In this document: in pieces, positions 42,315 to 50,434 of the stretch
Layout of the letters: each line of letters starts with the position of its first letter
Position numbering within the stretch: position 1 is the stretch's first letter
Assembly (NCBI GenBank): GCA_041605955.1
Contig: JBFIXI010000024.1
Coordinates: 1-51,445 of the forward strand
DNA from: JAHEJX01 sp041605955
GTDB lineage: Bacteria; Actinomycetota; Acidimicrobiia; Spongiisociales; UBA5794
Direction of reading: 5' to 3'
Length of the DNA stretch: 51,445 nucleotides
Translations under genes and position numbers: made by a program
Notes under the pieces: generated by a model
Databases searched by the model: none
Told to the model about the DNA's origin: nothing
Seen by the model: only the letters and a program-made list of their open reading frames with translations

Positions 42315-43505
42315 ATGACGGATCAGCCGCGCAGTGACGCCGGGGCTTTCACCCGGGACCGATTCACCCTCCTGGCCTATGGCATGGCAATCGGGCTCGG
42401 CTTCGGAATCAGTGCGCTCGGGCCGGCTATGCCGTTGCTGCGAGACGACCTGGCAATCAGCCGCACGGTCGGCGGCCTTCATTTCACGGCCATAGCCGTG
42501 GGCTCCATCACGGCCGGGTTGCTGGCCGAGCGGTTCACCGGCGCCTGGGGACGCAAGCGCGTGTTCTGGTGGGGCGGTGCCGGGGTGGCCGCCGGTTCGC
42601 TGCTGATCGGCGCCGCGCCGCATCCGGCCGCGTCCCTGTCGGGGGGCCTCCTGCTCGGTACCAGCGTTGCCGCCGCGCTGACAGTCAGCCAAGCGGCGCT
42701 CTCCGATCACCATGGGTCTCACCGGGCAGTGGCACTCACCGAGGTCAACACCGCCTTGAGTGTCGGCTTTGTCGTCCCACCGCTATTGATCGGGGCATCG
42801 GTGGCTGCCGGGGCCGGCTGGCGGCCCGCGTTCGTAGCGCCGCTGGCAGTGTGGATCACGCTCGGTCTGCTCCGGCGCTCCGAGCGATTCCCACCCACCA
42901 CCGGTGTGGCGGGGAATGGAGCGCGGCGACGGCTACCCGTCGGCTATTGGTTCCTCTGGGGGGCGCTCATCCCTGCAGTTGCCGCCGAGTGGACCGTCGG
43001 CGCTTGGGGGGCCGGCTACCTCGTCGACGTGGCCGGCACCACAGAAGGTTCGGCGTCCTTGCTGATGACGGCCTTTTTCGGGGCGATTGCGGCCGGCCGG
43101 TTCCTCGGCGGAAGAATCGCTCACAGAGTCGCCGCTTTCCCGCTGCTGCTGGGAGCGGCTTCGGTCGGGCTGGGAGGATCGCTCTTGTTCTGGGGATCGA
43201 GCTCCGTGCTGCCCGTTGTGGGCGGCTTGCTGATCGTCGGGCTTGGGATCGCGATGCTGTTCCCCATGTTGGTCACACTCGCGATCGAGAGGGCTACGGA
43301 CCGCTCCGACGTGGCCGCTGCCAGAGTGTTCATCGCGGCCGGCGCTGCCACGTTGGTGGCACCTCTCACGTTGGGCGCCATTGCCGATCAAGCCGACATC
43401 CGCGCTGCCTTCGCCATGGTGCCCGGGCTCTTCGTTCTCGTGGTGCTGCTGGCGTTGGGGGGCCGCCGCAAGGAGAATGCCGAGCTGTCCACTACATCCC
43501 GCTAG
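42315..43505 (+). CDS. Major facilitator superfamily transporter
   Basis: 396 residues with about twelve membrane helices; the loop after helix 2 carries a degenerate ERFTGAWGRKRVF motif of MFS carriers. Substrate not predictable. The gene follows the FAD monooxygenase by 132 bp and could export or import a related compound, but it has its own -10-like box. It is convergent with the methyltransferase gene. Confidence 0.88.
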   Translation: MTDQPRSDAGAFTRDRFTLLAYGMAIGLGFGISALGPAMPLLRDDLAISRTVGGLHFTAIAVGSITAGLLAERFTGAWGRKRVFWWGGAGVAAGSLLIGAAPHPAASLSGGLLLGTSVAAALTVSQAALSDHHGSHRAVALTEVNTALSVGFVVPPLLIGASVAAGAGWRPAFVAPLAVWITLGLLRRSERFPPTTGVAGNGARRRLPVGYWFLWGALIPAVAAEWTVGAWGAGYLVDVAGTTEGSASLLMTAFFGAIAAGRFLGGRIAHRVAAFPLLLGAASVGLGGSLLFWGSSSVLPVVGGLLIVGLGIAMLFPMLVTLAIERATDRSDVAAARVFIAAGAATLVAPLTLGAIADQADIRAAFAMVPGLFVLVVLLALGGRRKENAELSTTSR

Positions 43506-43534
43506 CCGGCTTCCGGCGGGCTCCGTCGGCCCGG

Positions 43535-44302
43535 CTAGCGCTTGCGCACCTTCCAGACCTGCTCGCTGGGATAGCGATACGCCCAGTCGGCCGTGGCGAA
43601 GAAGTTCACCTCGGGGCCGGGGGCCGGAGCCTGCAGCTCGTGATAGGCCAGGACATCGAACCCAACTTCGTTCCACAGCTGGAACCACGTCGAGATTGGG
43701 AGATTGAACTCGGTTCCCTGGTCCTCGCCGTCGTCCCAGTCGATGCGGTGCATGCCGAAGTAGGGCTCCAGCAGCGTGTAGGTCACCGGCGCGTCAGAGC
43801 TGAAGTCCTGGACACACATGACGAGCGGGTGATTGCCGAGCATCACCAGATCAGAGCCGGGCTTCAGCAGGCGATGGGCTTCCGGCACCCACTTGTACGG
43901 GTCTGCCCAGATGGCGACGCCGTACTCGGAAAGGGCGAAGTCGAACGAACCGTCGGGCTTCGGCACGTGTTCGGCATTGCCATGTATCAGCTCCAGCTCG
44001 ACCCCATGCTCGGCAGCCAAGCGGCGAGCCGTTGCCAGCTGCTCTCGGGAGTTGTCGATTCCGACCACGTTGGCTCCACGGCGGATCATCCAGGCGGCGA
44101 AGTAAGCGGTACCGCAGCCGAGCTCGATCGCCTGCATACCGGTCATGTCTGGCGGCAACAGCTGCAGCTCGGCCTCGGGAATCGCCCACATACCCCACGA
44201 CGGCTCGCCGTCCCATGCCCGCTCCCCCATCGCCACCCAGCTGGCGGCATGCTTGTCCCAGTGGGCCCGATTCTTCAGCACGTAGTCGGGCAGCTCGGTC
44301 AT
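43535..44302 (-). CDS. Class I SAM-dependent methyltransferase
   Basis: 255 residues with the SAM-binding motif AIELGCGTAYFA and VVGIDNSREQL, then FDFALSEYGVAIW and a LLKPGSDLVML post-motif; a UbiE/MenG-like Methyltransf_11 domain with an added C-terminal region. The target is unknown. On its strand TAGGCT (44316-44311) ends 8 nt before ATG 44302, so it may also be leaderless. It is divergent from the LigD-type polymerase gene by 62 bp. Confidence 0.9.
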   Translation of the reverse strand: MTELPDYVLKNRAHWDKHAASWVAMGERAWDGEPSWGMWAIPEAELQLLPPDMTGMQAIELGCGTAYFAAWMIRRGANVVGIDNSREQLATARRLAAEHGVELELIHGNAEHVPKPDGSFDFALSEYGVAIWADPYKWVPEAHRLLKPGSDLVMLGNHPLVMCVQDFSSDAPVTYTLLEPYFGMHRIDWDDGEDQGTEFNLPISTWFQLWNEVGFDVLAYHELQAPAPGPEVNFFATADWAYRYPSEQVWKVRKR

Positions 44303-44310
44303 CTGCTTGC

Positions 44311-44316
44311 AGCCTA
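44311..44316 (-). promoter_or_regulatory. Putative -10 box (TAGGCT) for the methyltransferase
   Basis: On the minus strand it ends 8 nt before the ATG. Confidence 0.35.
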
Positions 44317-44352
44317 TCGGCCGGGGCGGCGTTCCTGAAGGTTGTGCTCTGG

Positions 44353-44358
44353 CACAAT
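44353..44358 (+). promoter_or_regulatory. Putative -10 box (CACAAT) for the LigD-type gene
   Basis: GGCACAAT ends 6 nt before ATG 44365. The same string occurs at 33238-33245 and 49051-49058. Confidence 0.4.
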
Positions 44359-44364
44359 CGGCGC

Positions 44365-45333
44365 ATGGACGACGTGGTCGTCGAGGTCGACGGCGAGCCG
44401 ATCACCATCACCAGCCCGGACAAGGTGATGTTCCCCGCCCAGGGTTGGACGAAGCACGACGTAGTCGAGCATTACCTGACCTGTGTCGACGGCGCCTTGG
44501 CCGGCGTGTTCGGTCGGCCAACGATGCTGAAGCGGTTTCCCCAAGGTGTCGGCGAGAAGCCCTTCTATCAGAAGCGCGCTCCGCAGTCGGCCGGGGAACG
44601 ATATTTCGTCGAATTCCCGTCGGGTAGAACCGCCGGCTATTTCGTGCCCCGCACCCCTTTCGACATCATCTGGATGGCTCAGCTCAACTGTGTCGACCTC
44701 AATCCGTGGGCAACCCGGGTCGAGCACGTGGAAAACCCAGATGAGCTGCGCATCGACCTCGACCCGACTCCCGAAGCCACGTGGAGCGAGATCCAGCAAG
44801 TCGCCCTCGAAGTCGACGAGACGATGCGCGCCTTCGATCTCGTCGGCTTCCCGAAGACATCCGGTTCGAAGGGCATCCACGTTTATGTGCGGATCGAGCC
44901 GCGTTACAGCTTCCTCGAGGTGCGCAAGGCGGCGCTGGCTCTCGGTCGGGAGGTGGAGCGGCGCCGACCCGAGATCGTGACGAGCAAGTGGTGGAAGTTC
45001 GAGCGCCACGGGGTCTTCATCGACTACAACCAGAACAGCCGCGACCGCACCCTGGCCAGCGCCTATTCGGTACGGCCTACCGGCTGGGTATCGGCGCCGC
45101 TGACGTGGGATGAGGTCCCCGACGCCGAGCTGGCCGATTTCCCGATGGACACTTTCGCCGCCCGCTACCGCAAGCGAGGCGACATCATGGAGGCCATCGA
45201 CGACATCCATTACTCACTCGACCCGCTGCTGGAGCATGCCGACCGGGACATTGCCGGCGACCTCTCGGGCGACGCCTGGCCGGAGAGCTTCGGCAAGCGG
45301 CGCGGCCGGCGCAGTTGGTGGCCGGATCCCTAG
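44365..45333 (+). CDS. Stand-alone LigD-type DNA polymerase/primase domain
   Basis: 322 residues corresponding to the polymerase (PolDom, archaeo-eukaryotic primase fold) of the bacterial end-joining enzyme LigD. Present are the N-terminal SPDKVMFP text, the metal motif RIDLDPTP, the SGSKGIHVYV motif and DYNQNSRDRTLASAYSVRP. There is no ligase or phosphoesterase domain and no Ku gene in the window. Such stand-alone PolDoms (as in mycobacteria) fill gaps or act in break repair. ATG 44365 follows a -10-like CACAAT by 6 nt. Confidence 0.93.
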   Translation: MDDVVVEVDGEPITITSPDKVMFPAQGWTKHDVVEHYLTCVDGALAGVFGRPTMLKRFPQGVGEKPFYQKRAPQSAGERYFVEFPSGRTAGYFVPRTPFDIIWMAQLNCVDLNPWATRVEHVENPDELRIDLDPTPEATWSEIQQVALEVDETMRAFDLVGFPKTSGSKGIHVYVRIEPRYSFLEVRKAALALGREVERRRPEIVTSKWWKFERHGVFIDYNQNSRDRTLASAYSVRPTGWVSAPLTWDEVPDAELADFPMDTFAARYRKRGDIMEAIDDIHYSLDPLLEHADRDIAGDLSGDAWPESFGKRRGRRSWWPDP

Positions 45334-45345
45334 CCGCGCCGGACT

Positions 45346-46248
45346 TCACACGAGAACTAGCAGCACGCTGAGGGTTCCCAGCGCCACCAGCGAGTTGAGC
45401 AGAATGGCCGCAGTGGCGACCTCCGCCTCGAGCTCGAATTCAATGCCGATCAAGGCCACCAGCACGGCGGTCGGCATAGCCGCCATCAACAGACCTGTGT
45501 CCCGGGCGAAACCGCGCAGATCCAACAGGGCGGCCACTCCGGCGAACACCGCCGGGCTCACGGCCAGTTTGGCGAGGCTGATCAGGCCAAGCCGCCGCAC
45601 GCCGGCAGCCAGCCGAGCCGAAGCGAGCTGCATCCCGAGCGCCAGCAACATCACGGGAATCATGGCGTCGGCGAGGAGACCGATCATCCGACTGGGAGCG
45701 GTCGGCAGCGTCCATTCGGCCGCCGCCATCATGAAGCCCAGCGGCATGGCGATGATTGCTGGAGTCGTCACCACTCGCTTGACAGCGACGATCGGGCTGC
45801 CTGCTCGCAACCGTGCCGCCGCCGTCACCCCGTAACCGAAGATGCACACCGTCGTCGCTAAGAAGTGGATCACGGCCGCCGGGAGAGCAGCTTCGCCGAG
45901 GGCGAAGAGCACGATCGGAAAACCCAGATTGCCGACGTTGCCCAGCGAGGCCGCCATGGTATCGACGACTCGCCGCTCTCCCGGCTGCCTGCGTAGGAGC
46001 CAACTCATGACCACCCACACGGTGGAGATCGTGATGACGGTCGCCAGCAACATCTTGACGACCGGACCTTCCAGCGCCGCCGGATCACTGAGCGTGCGAA
46101 AGATGAAAGCCGGCACCAACAGCCAGTAGGCCAAGGTCCCCACCGGACGGTGATCCAGACCAGCCAGCCGGGCGGTCCCGTAGCCAACGGCGGCAACGCC
46201 GAAGACGGGAACCAACACGTCGACGAAGATTCGGATCAGCTCGGGCAC
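45346..46248 (-). CDS. AEC family transporter (auxin efflux carrier-like)
   Basis: 300 residues with about ten membrane helices in two inverted halves, including the conserved GNVGNLGFPIVLFALG and late LLALGMQLA. Bacterial AEC proteins carry malate, malonate or other organic acids; the substrate is unknown. It has no close operon partner; the next gene upstream (DUF2236) ends 79 bp away in the same direction. Confidence 0.88.
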   Translation of the reverse strand: MPELIRIFVDVLVPVFGVAAVGYGTARLAGLDHRPVGTLAYWLLVPAFIFRTLSDPAALEGPVVKMLLATVITISTVWVVMSWLLRRQPGERRVVDTMAASLGNVGNLGFPIVLFALGEAALPAAVIHFLATTVCIFGYGVTAAARLRAGSPIVAVKRVVTTPAIIAMPLGFMMAAAEWTLPTAPSRMIGLLADAMIPVMLLALGMQLASARLAAGVRRLGLISLAKLAVSPAVFAGVAALLDLRGFARDTGLLMAAMPTAVLVALIGIEFELEAEVATAAILLNSLVALGTLSVLLVLV

Positions 46249-46327
46249 GGCGGCGAGGGTACCGAAGGAAGTCTCGGCTCAGCGGCCCATCCAGCGGCCC
46301 AGCGGCCCAGCGATTCCCCGCTCCCGG

Positions 46328-47251
46328 TCAGCTGGCCAGCTGCGCCTCGGGAAGCGTTCGAGTGAAGAGTCCCTCCGGGATCTCGGCACCGCTGCGCACC
46401 AGCGCAATGTGCCACGCCGGCGACGAGCCCAGGCTCCACCGGAGAAATGCCGCCGTGCTTCTTCCGGCGGTGAGCGCCCCCGGTACCTTGGGGATTCCGA
46501 GGAGTTCCCGCAGCGACTGTGCAATGGTTGCGGCGGCGGCCGCCCCCATCGTCTTGTACGCCGGCAGCACCGTGAACGGCAACGGCGGGTTGCGCAGAAA
46601 CTCGACCGCATCGTCCATGCCGGGGGAACGGTTGATATCGGGATGGTCGATGATCCACCGCTCGAGCTCACCGGCCCGCTGCGGCAGGGGGTCGGCGCCG
46701 AGCAGCCGCCCGATCCGGGATTGCTCGGCGACGAACTGGTCGGCGTCGGAGTCGGACAGCGGCTCCGGGCCAAACACCTGGTAGGCGGTGAGGAACGAGT
46801 CGGTGAGGGCGTTGTGGACCCAGGCCGCCAGGGCCGGCGCGTCCGCCGAGTAAGCCCGATTCCGGTGCGATGTACCCTGAACGGGACGGTGGGCCCGGCG
46901 CACCATTGCGATCGCCCGTTCCACCTCGGGCATTGCTCCGAACGTCGTCGCCGTGACGTACGCCGAGGTGCGCGACAGCCGGCCCAGGGGATCATCCTTG
47001 TAGCGGGAGTGGTCGCCGAGGCTGGCGGCGACCTCGGGATGCGCCGCTTGGATCAGCAGCGCCCGGATTCCTCCGAAGAACGAGGCCACGTCGCCGATGA
47101 CCCTCCAACTCACGGAGCCGGGCCCCATCAGTCCGGGATCACTGCGGTATTGCATCGTGTGCTCGAGGGGATTGGGGGCGTGCGCGAAGAGGCTGGTGGT
47201 GCGATTCACCACCCGATTGCGCAAAGTCTTCACGGTGTCTTCGAGAATCAT
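46328..47251 (-). CDS. DUF2236 / MpaB-family oxygenase-like protein
   Basis: 307 residues from ATG 47251. Family text: RSDPGLMGPGSVSWRV, ALLIQAAHPEVAASLGDHS (with the conserved His) and TFGAMPEVERAI. The group includes MpaB and latex-clearing-like heme oxygenases and many uncharacterised actinobacterial proteins. The much longer open frame upstream overlaps the divergent racemase gene and is a shadow. The substrate is unknown; a heme role is a family-level inference. Confidence 0.86.
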   Translation of the reverse strand: MILEDTVKTLRNRVVNRTTSLFAHAPNPLEHTMQYRSDPGLMGPGSVSWRVIGDVASFFGGIRALLIQAAHPEVAASLGDHSRYKDDPLGRLSRTSAYVTATTFGAMPEVERAIAMVRRAHRPVQGTSHRNRAYSADAPALAAWVHNALTDSFLTAYQVFGPEPLSDSDADQFVAEQSRIGRLLGADPLPQRAGELERWIIDHPDINRSPGMDDAVEFLRNPPLPFTVLPAYKTMGAAAAATIAQSLRELLGIPKVPGALTAGRSTAAFLRWSLGSSPAWHIALVRSGAEIPEGLFTRTLPEAQLAS

Positions 47252-47317
47252 CGATAGCCTGCTTCTATCACATATACGGAGGACTCCGCCGCCCCGGATG
47301 GCTGTTTCGACCATCCA

Positions 47318-47323
47318 TATACT
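47318..47323 (+). promoter_or_regulatory. Putative -10 box (TATACT) for the racemase gene
   Basis: An almost ideal -10 hexamer ending 6 nt before ATG 47330 with no room for a ribosome binding site: the clearest leaderless case here. Confidence 0.55.
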
Positions 47324-47329
47324 CGCCCA

Positions 47330-48025
47330 ATGCGCACCATCGGTCTCCTCGGCGGCATGAGCTGGGAGTCGTCGGCCGAGTATTACCGGATCATCAACGA
47401 AGAGGCGAGACGGAGGCTGGGCGGCACTCACTCTGCCAAGTCCGTCATGTACTCCGTCGACTTCTATGAAGTAGAGGATCTGCAGCACCGTGGTGAGTGG
47501 GAGGCAGCGACCGACCTCATGATCGCCGGCGCCCGGTCGGTGGAGGCAGGCGGCGGGGAATGCCTGGTGATCTGCACCAACACGATGCATCGGATGGCCG
47601 ACGAAGTCGAGGACGCGATCGCCATCCCGCTGATCCACATCGCCGACGCCACGGCCGCGGCGGTGACCGCGGCCGGGGTGCATAGCGTTGCGTTGCTTGG
47701 CACTCGCTTCACGATGACAGAGGACTTCTATCGGGGTCGGCTGGAGCATCGCCACGGGCTGGATGTGACTGTGCCCGAGCCGGCCCAGCAAGAGGTGGTC
47801 CACCGCGTCATCTACGACGAGCTGGTGCAGGGCGTGGTGGACGAGGGCTCCCGGCGGGCGTACACCGAGATCATCGACACTTTGGTGGCCGCCGGCGCCG
47901 AGGGGGTCATCGCCGGCTGCACGGAAATCGAGCTGCTCGTGACCGCGCAAGACGTGAGCGTGCCCTTCTTCCCGACCACGCGCCTCCACGCCCTGGCGGC
48001 GGTCGACTGGGCGCTGCGCGACTAG
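47330..48025 (+). CDS. Aspartate/glutamate racemase family protein
   Basis: 231 residues of the Asp/Glu racemase fold. IGLLGGMSWESSAEYY opens the protein, and both catalytic cysteines are present in CTNTMH and GCTEIELL, the pattern of the YgeA/aspartate racemase group. It racemises an amino acid without PLP; which one is unknown. No cell-wall gene is adjacent. Confidence 0.93.
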   Translation: MRTIGLLGGMSWESSAEYYRIINEEARRRLGGTHSAKSVMYSVDFYEVEDLQHRGEWEAATDLMIAGARSVEAGGGECLVICTNTMHRMADEVEDAIAIPLIHIADATAAAVTAAGVHSVALLGTRFTMTEDFYRGRLEHRHGLDVTVPEPAQQEVVHRVIYDELVQGVVDEGSRRAYTEIIDTLVAAGAEGVIAGCTEIELLVTAQDVSVPFFPTTRLHALAAVDWALRD

Positions 48026-48033
48026 CCGGCGCT

Positions 48034-48636
48034 CTAGCCGTCGACCTCTGCGCCGCCGCTGGTGGCGATTTCAACAGAGTCCGGGGACCCCAGCACCGAG
48101 ATGTTGGCGCCGCCCGACGCATCTCCCGTCACCGTGGAACTGGCGAAAACCACGACGTCCGCCCCGCCCGAGGCTTCGACGTCGACGGTCGTCGCCCGCA
48201 GCTTGCCGGCGTGGATCGCGGCGCCGCCGGATGCTCTGACCGAATAGGAGCGGATCGCCCCGGCGGCACGTACCTCGGCTCCTCCGCTGGCCCTCAACGA
48301 TTCGAGCCGTGGCATGACGACCGTGACGACCCGGTCGGAGCCGCCGGCGAAGGTGGCGTTGCCGTCGAACTCCACAATCAGCATGTCGCCGCTGATTCGG
48401 GTGACAATTCGCTCGAGCAGGTTGTCGTCGTAGCTCACCGTGACTGCGTATTCGGCGCCGCGGCGCACCTCGAGCTCGAGGTCGAGCCCCTCACGGACGG
48501 ACACACTCTTGAAGTCCCGGAGATCACGCACCTCGGTGACGATGTTGCCCGAGCCGGTAGCGATGCCGCAGCCGGGCAGCAACACCGCCGTCAATGCGCA
48601 AACCAATATGAGACGCCGTGACGGTCGCATCCTCAT
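48034..48636 (-). CDS. DUF2807 (head GIN domain) lipoprotein
   Basis: 200 residues with a lipoprotein signal peptide and lipobox LLPGC, then a right-handed beta-helix-like DUF2807 domain. It shows the repeated ASGGA element about every 18 residues (LRASGGAEV, VRASGGAAI, VEASGGADV, GDASGGANI), characteristic of the family. It is expected on the outer face of the membrane; function unknown. The start is ATG 48636 or the ATG two codons later. It is convergent with the racemase gene, 8 bp away. Confidence 0.9.
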   Translation of the reverse strand: MRMRPSRRLILVCALTAVLLPGCGIATGSGNIVTEVRDLRDFKSVSVREGLDLELEVRRGAEYAVTVSYDDNLLERIVTRISGDMLIVEFDGNATFAGGSDRVVTVVMPRLESLRASGGAEVRAAGAIRSYSVRASGGAAIHAGKLRATTVDVEASGGADVVVFASSTVTGDASGGANISVLGSPDSVEIATSGGAEVDG

Positions 48637-48819
48637 CCAGGTTGTCAGCTCTGGACAGCGTATCGGCGGATATCCCCACTGACAGGGCCAAATGTCATCT
48701 AGATCCACCGAGCCGTTATGGCCGGCCGGTGCCAGATCCGGGCGATCAGGAGAGAGCGTGGGCGCGCTGCGCCCATGGATCCGGAAGCGGATATCACCAG
48801 GACTTCGCCCCCCAGCTGA

Positions 48820-48825
48820 TACGTT
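48820..48825 (+). promoter_or_regulatory. Putative -10 box (TACGTT) for the 62-residue gene
   Basis: It ends 6 nt before ATG 48832. Confidence 0.45.
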
Positions 48826-48831
48826 GATGCC

Positions 48832-49020
48832 ATGGCGGACGAGCCCGAATCTGATGGCGTGATGATTATCCGTGTCTGGCGCGAGCAAGGTGGACGGCTG
48901 CGGGCTCGCATTACAGATGGAACGGAGGGTCCGGATGCTGAGCTACACGTCTCCGGTGTTGAGTCTGAATCCGATGTGATCAACGCGGTCAAGAACTGGC
49001 TCAGCCGCATTCGCAGCTGA
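48832..49020 (+). CDS. Small conserved-looking soluble protein
   Basis: 62 residues: an acidic start, MIIRVWREQGGRLRARIT, a charged turn, then a C-terminal helix SDVINAVKNWLSRIRS. It resembles short unannotated actinobacterial proteins that begin with a similar IIRVW strand. It may be a small antiparallel fold; function unknown. A -10-like box 6 nt upstream supports the start. Confidence 0.7.
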   Translation: MADEPESDGVMIIRVWREQGGRLRARITDGTEGPDAELHVSGVESESDVINAVKNWLSRIRS

Positions 49021-49052
49021 GCGCGCCCTGCGGCCGCGAGCTGGAATTGGGG

Positions 49053-49058
49053 CACAAT
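49053..49058 (+). promoter_or_regulatory. Putative -10 box (CACAAT) before the inverted-repeat element
   Basis: GGCACAAT here is identical to the box before the LigD-type and SRPBCC genes, but no plausible protein start follows; a transcript from about 49,065 would cover the 49102-49185 structure. Confidence 0.3.
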
Positions 49059-49101
49059 GGCCCTAGCGGGCCGCCGGATGGGCGGGCAGCATGACCCCAA
49101 C

Positions 49102-49185
49102 AGCAAAGCCCCTGCGGTGCCAAGCATCAGGTCCGTAGACCTGTATCCAAACACTGGAGCCAGAGCGCCCAACGGGGGCTTTGCT
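49102..49185 (+). ncRNA. Candidate structured RNA or terminator with 13-bp closing stem
   Basis: AGCAAAGCCCCTG (49102-49114) pairs with CGGGGGCTTTGCT (49173-49185); the single imperfect pair is U-G on the plus strand. Inside are two hairpins: CAGGTC-CGTA-GACCTG (49128-49143) and TCCA-AACAC-TGGA (49146-49158). This gives a closed three-way-like structure in a 174-bp gap between convergent genes, 9 bp from the lipoprotein stop. It could be a small RNA or a bidirectional terminator without a T-run. It is not a tRNA and lacks integron attC core sites. Confidence 0.4.
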
Positions 49186-49194
49186 AGTGGTGCG

Positions 49195-49602
49195 TCAACG
49201 GTCCCGGAAGAACAAGACGGGCACGCCACTCCAGAGGACTGGCGCCAATGGGCAGAGCGCATCACCCGAGATCGTGACGAGGATCTGATAGTCGTCTGCC
49301 GCGCTGACTGGGCTGGCCTGATCCACCACCTGTCCGTTGCGCTCCACCACCGCGGCGTCGACGCCGTCGTGGGCGGCCAGCAGCTCGGATCGCGTCTGGG
49401 CCAAGACTCGTTCAACGCGGTCCCGATCCGTGTCGCCTCGTCGCGGCAAGCCCTCTCCACTGCGAGCGCGCAGGACCGGATCGGCGGCGGCACAGTGGGT
49501 GCGCTGCCGCGCCACATCTCCGATCGTGTACTCCTCGAGTTCCACGCCGTCGCCGGCGCACCCAGCGACGAGGAGCAGACTGAGCAGCGCTGCGGCTCGC
49601 AT
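49195..49602 (-). CDS. Small lipoprotein
   Basis: 135 residues with a lipoprotein signal (MRAAALLSLLLVAGC, lipobox Cys15) and a small mature domain containing EEYTIGDVARQRTHC and VERVLAQTRSELL. It has two further Cys, which may form a disulfide. I recognise no family. The opposite-strand frames covering the same bases lack coding character. Confidence 0.65.
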   Translation of the reverse strand: MRAAALLSLLLVAGCAGDGVELEEYTIGDVARQRTHCAAADPVLRARSGEGLPRRGDTDRDRVERVLAQTRSELLAAHDGVDAAVVERNGQVVDQASPVSAADDYQILVTISGDALCPLAPVLWSGVPVLFFRDR

Positions 49603-49727
49603 TCCCGCATCGTAAGTCGACCGCCCGATTGGACCGGTCGATTCGACCGTCGTCCCACCCGCAGCTGGGAGCCGGGGACGTTCAGTCGATAGAATCGGCC
49701 CACGATTGAGAAACGCACGGAGGATGG

Positions 49728-50039
49728 ATGAATACGTGGGATGCCGCGGCCAAGGTCTGCTCGGCCTTCCTCGACCAGATCGAATGGACCGACTCCCCGG
49801 GCCCGCCGTGGGAACTGCTGAATGAGGCCGGCGACGGCTGGTTCCGTAAGGAAGCTCGTAACTTGAGCGCCCGGGTCCAAGAGCATGCGATCCACATGAC
49901 GTCGGAGGAGCTGGCGGCCACGACCGAGTTCCTCGTGGCCGTCATCCAAGAGGCCGACGACATTCAGGAAGGTACGTCGAATGCCGGCGCCTGGCTGGGC
50001 GAGGCGTTCCTGAACGCCAAGAACATCCTGGCGCCCTGA
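49728..50039 (+). CDS. Hypothetical small protein
   Basis: 103 residues, mostly helical, starting MNTWDAAAKVCSAFLDQIEW and containing WELLNEAGDGWFRKEARNL. No signal peptide or known motif. GGAGG lies just upstream of ATG 49728 and TAGAAT (49690-49695) is a good -10 box, giving a short leader, so the gene looks real and uses a ribosome binding site. Confidence 0.65.
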   Translation: MNTWDAAAKVCSAFLDQIEWTDSPGPPWELLNEAGDGWFRKEARNLSARVQEHAIHMTSEELAATTEFLVAVIQEADDIQEGTSNAGAWLGEAFLNAKNILAP

Positions 50040-50044
50040 AGACT

Positions 50045-50058
50045 CCGGGGCGCCCCGG
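50045..50058. terminator. GC palindrome after the 103-residue gene
   Basis: CCGGGGCGCCCCGG is a perfect 14-bp palindrome 6 nt after the stop. There is no T-run, so termination is only suggested. Confidence 0.35.
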
Positions 50059-50242
50059 CAGATGATGCTGCTGCAGCGACGCGGGCGCTTGCCACGCCTC
50101 CTGCATGGCGAATCGCCACCGCACCAATGTGCCGGCCAGCAGACCGGCCATCAGCCAGGCGAGCAGATAGATCGGCTGGATTGTGTACCCGGCCATCAGA
50201 CGGCCGAAGATGAATTCGAGGACGTCCGAGTCCTCGCCGACC

Positions 50243-50353
50243 CTACGGAACTCGGCATCGTTTTGCCAGGTTGAGGTTCCGTTCCGCCAACTCATCGCAG
50301 TAGAGGTCCGAGTCGCCGGCGGCTCGCCAGAATCGGGCCTCGAGTTCGATCAC
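50243..50353 (-). pseudogene. Fragment resembling the N terminus of an NTF2-like (DUF4440) protein
   Basis: From GTG 50353 the minus strand reads VIELEARFWRAAGDSDLY and ends 18 residues later at a stop. The text looks like the N-terminal helix of NTF2-like proteins, which normally run beyond 100 residues. Another minus-strand frame with GC-rich codons and a membrane-like helix (GYTIQPIYLLAWLMAGLLAG) covers about 50,070-50,240 without a matching start. The gap 50040-50434 therefore looks like decayed coding DNA; this is a weak call. Confidence 0.3.
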
Positions 50354-50434
50354 CCCCTCGACGTTTCGCCCTCGGTCGTCACCGTGCCGAGGTGTTTAGA
50401 TACTCTCGGCGAGTTGTCCCAGGGGGTAGGAACA

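Noticed and set aside
42569..44338. 589-residue plus-strand frame
   Set aside because: It runs through the MFS gene out of frame and antisense to the methyltransferase; its text is Arg-rich shadow sequence.
49102..49185. Integron attC site
   Set aside because: The ends do not contain the RYYYAAC / GTTRRRY core sites in the required arrangement, and no integrase is present.
49635..49649. CGGTCGA-T-TCGACCG dyad near the lipoprotein start as a third TetR site
   Set aside because: Arm spacing is 5 nt rather than 4 and the outer TT/AA bases are missing; probably chance in GC-rich DNA.
49057..49692. 211-residue plus-strand frame opposite the small lipoprotein
   Set aside because: The minus strand has a proper lipobox and codon pattern; the plus frame has neither a ribosome binding site nor recognisable motifs.
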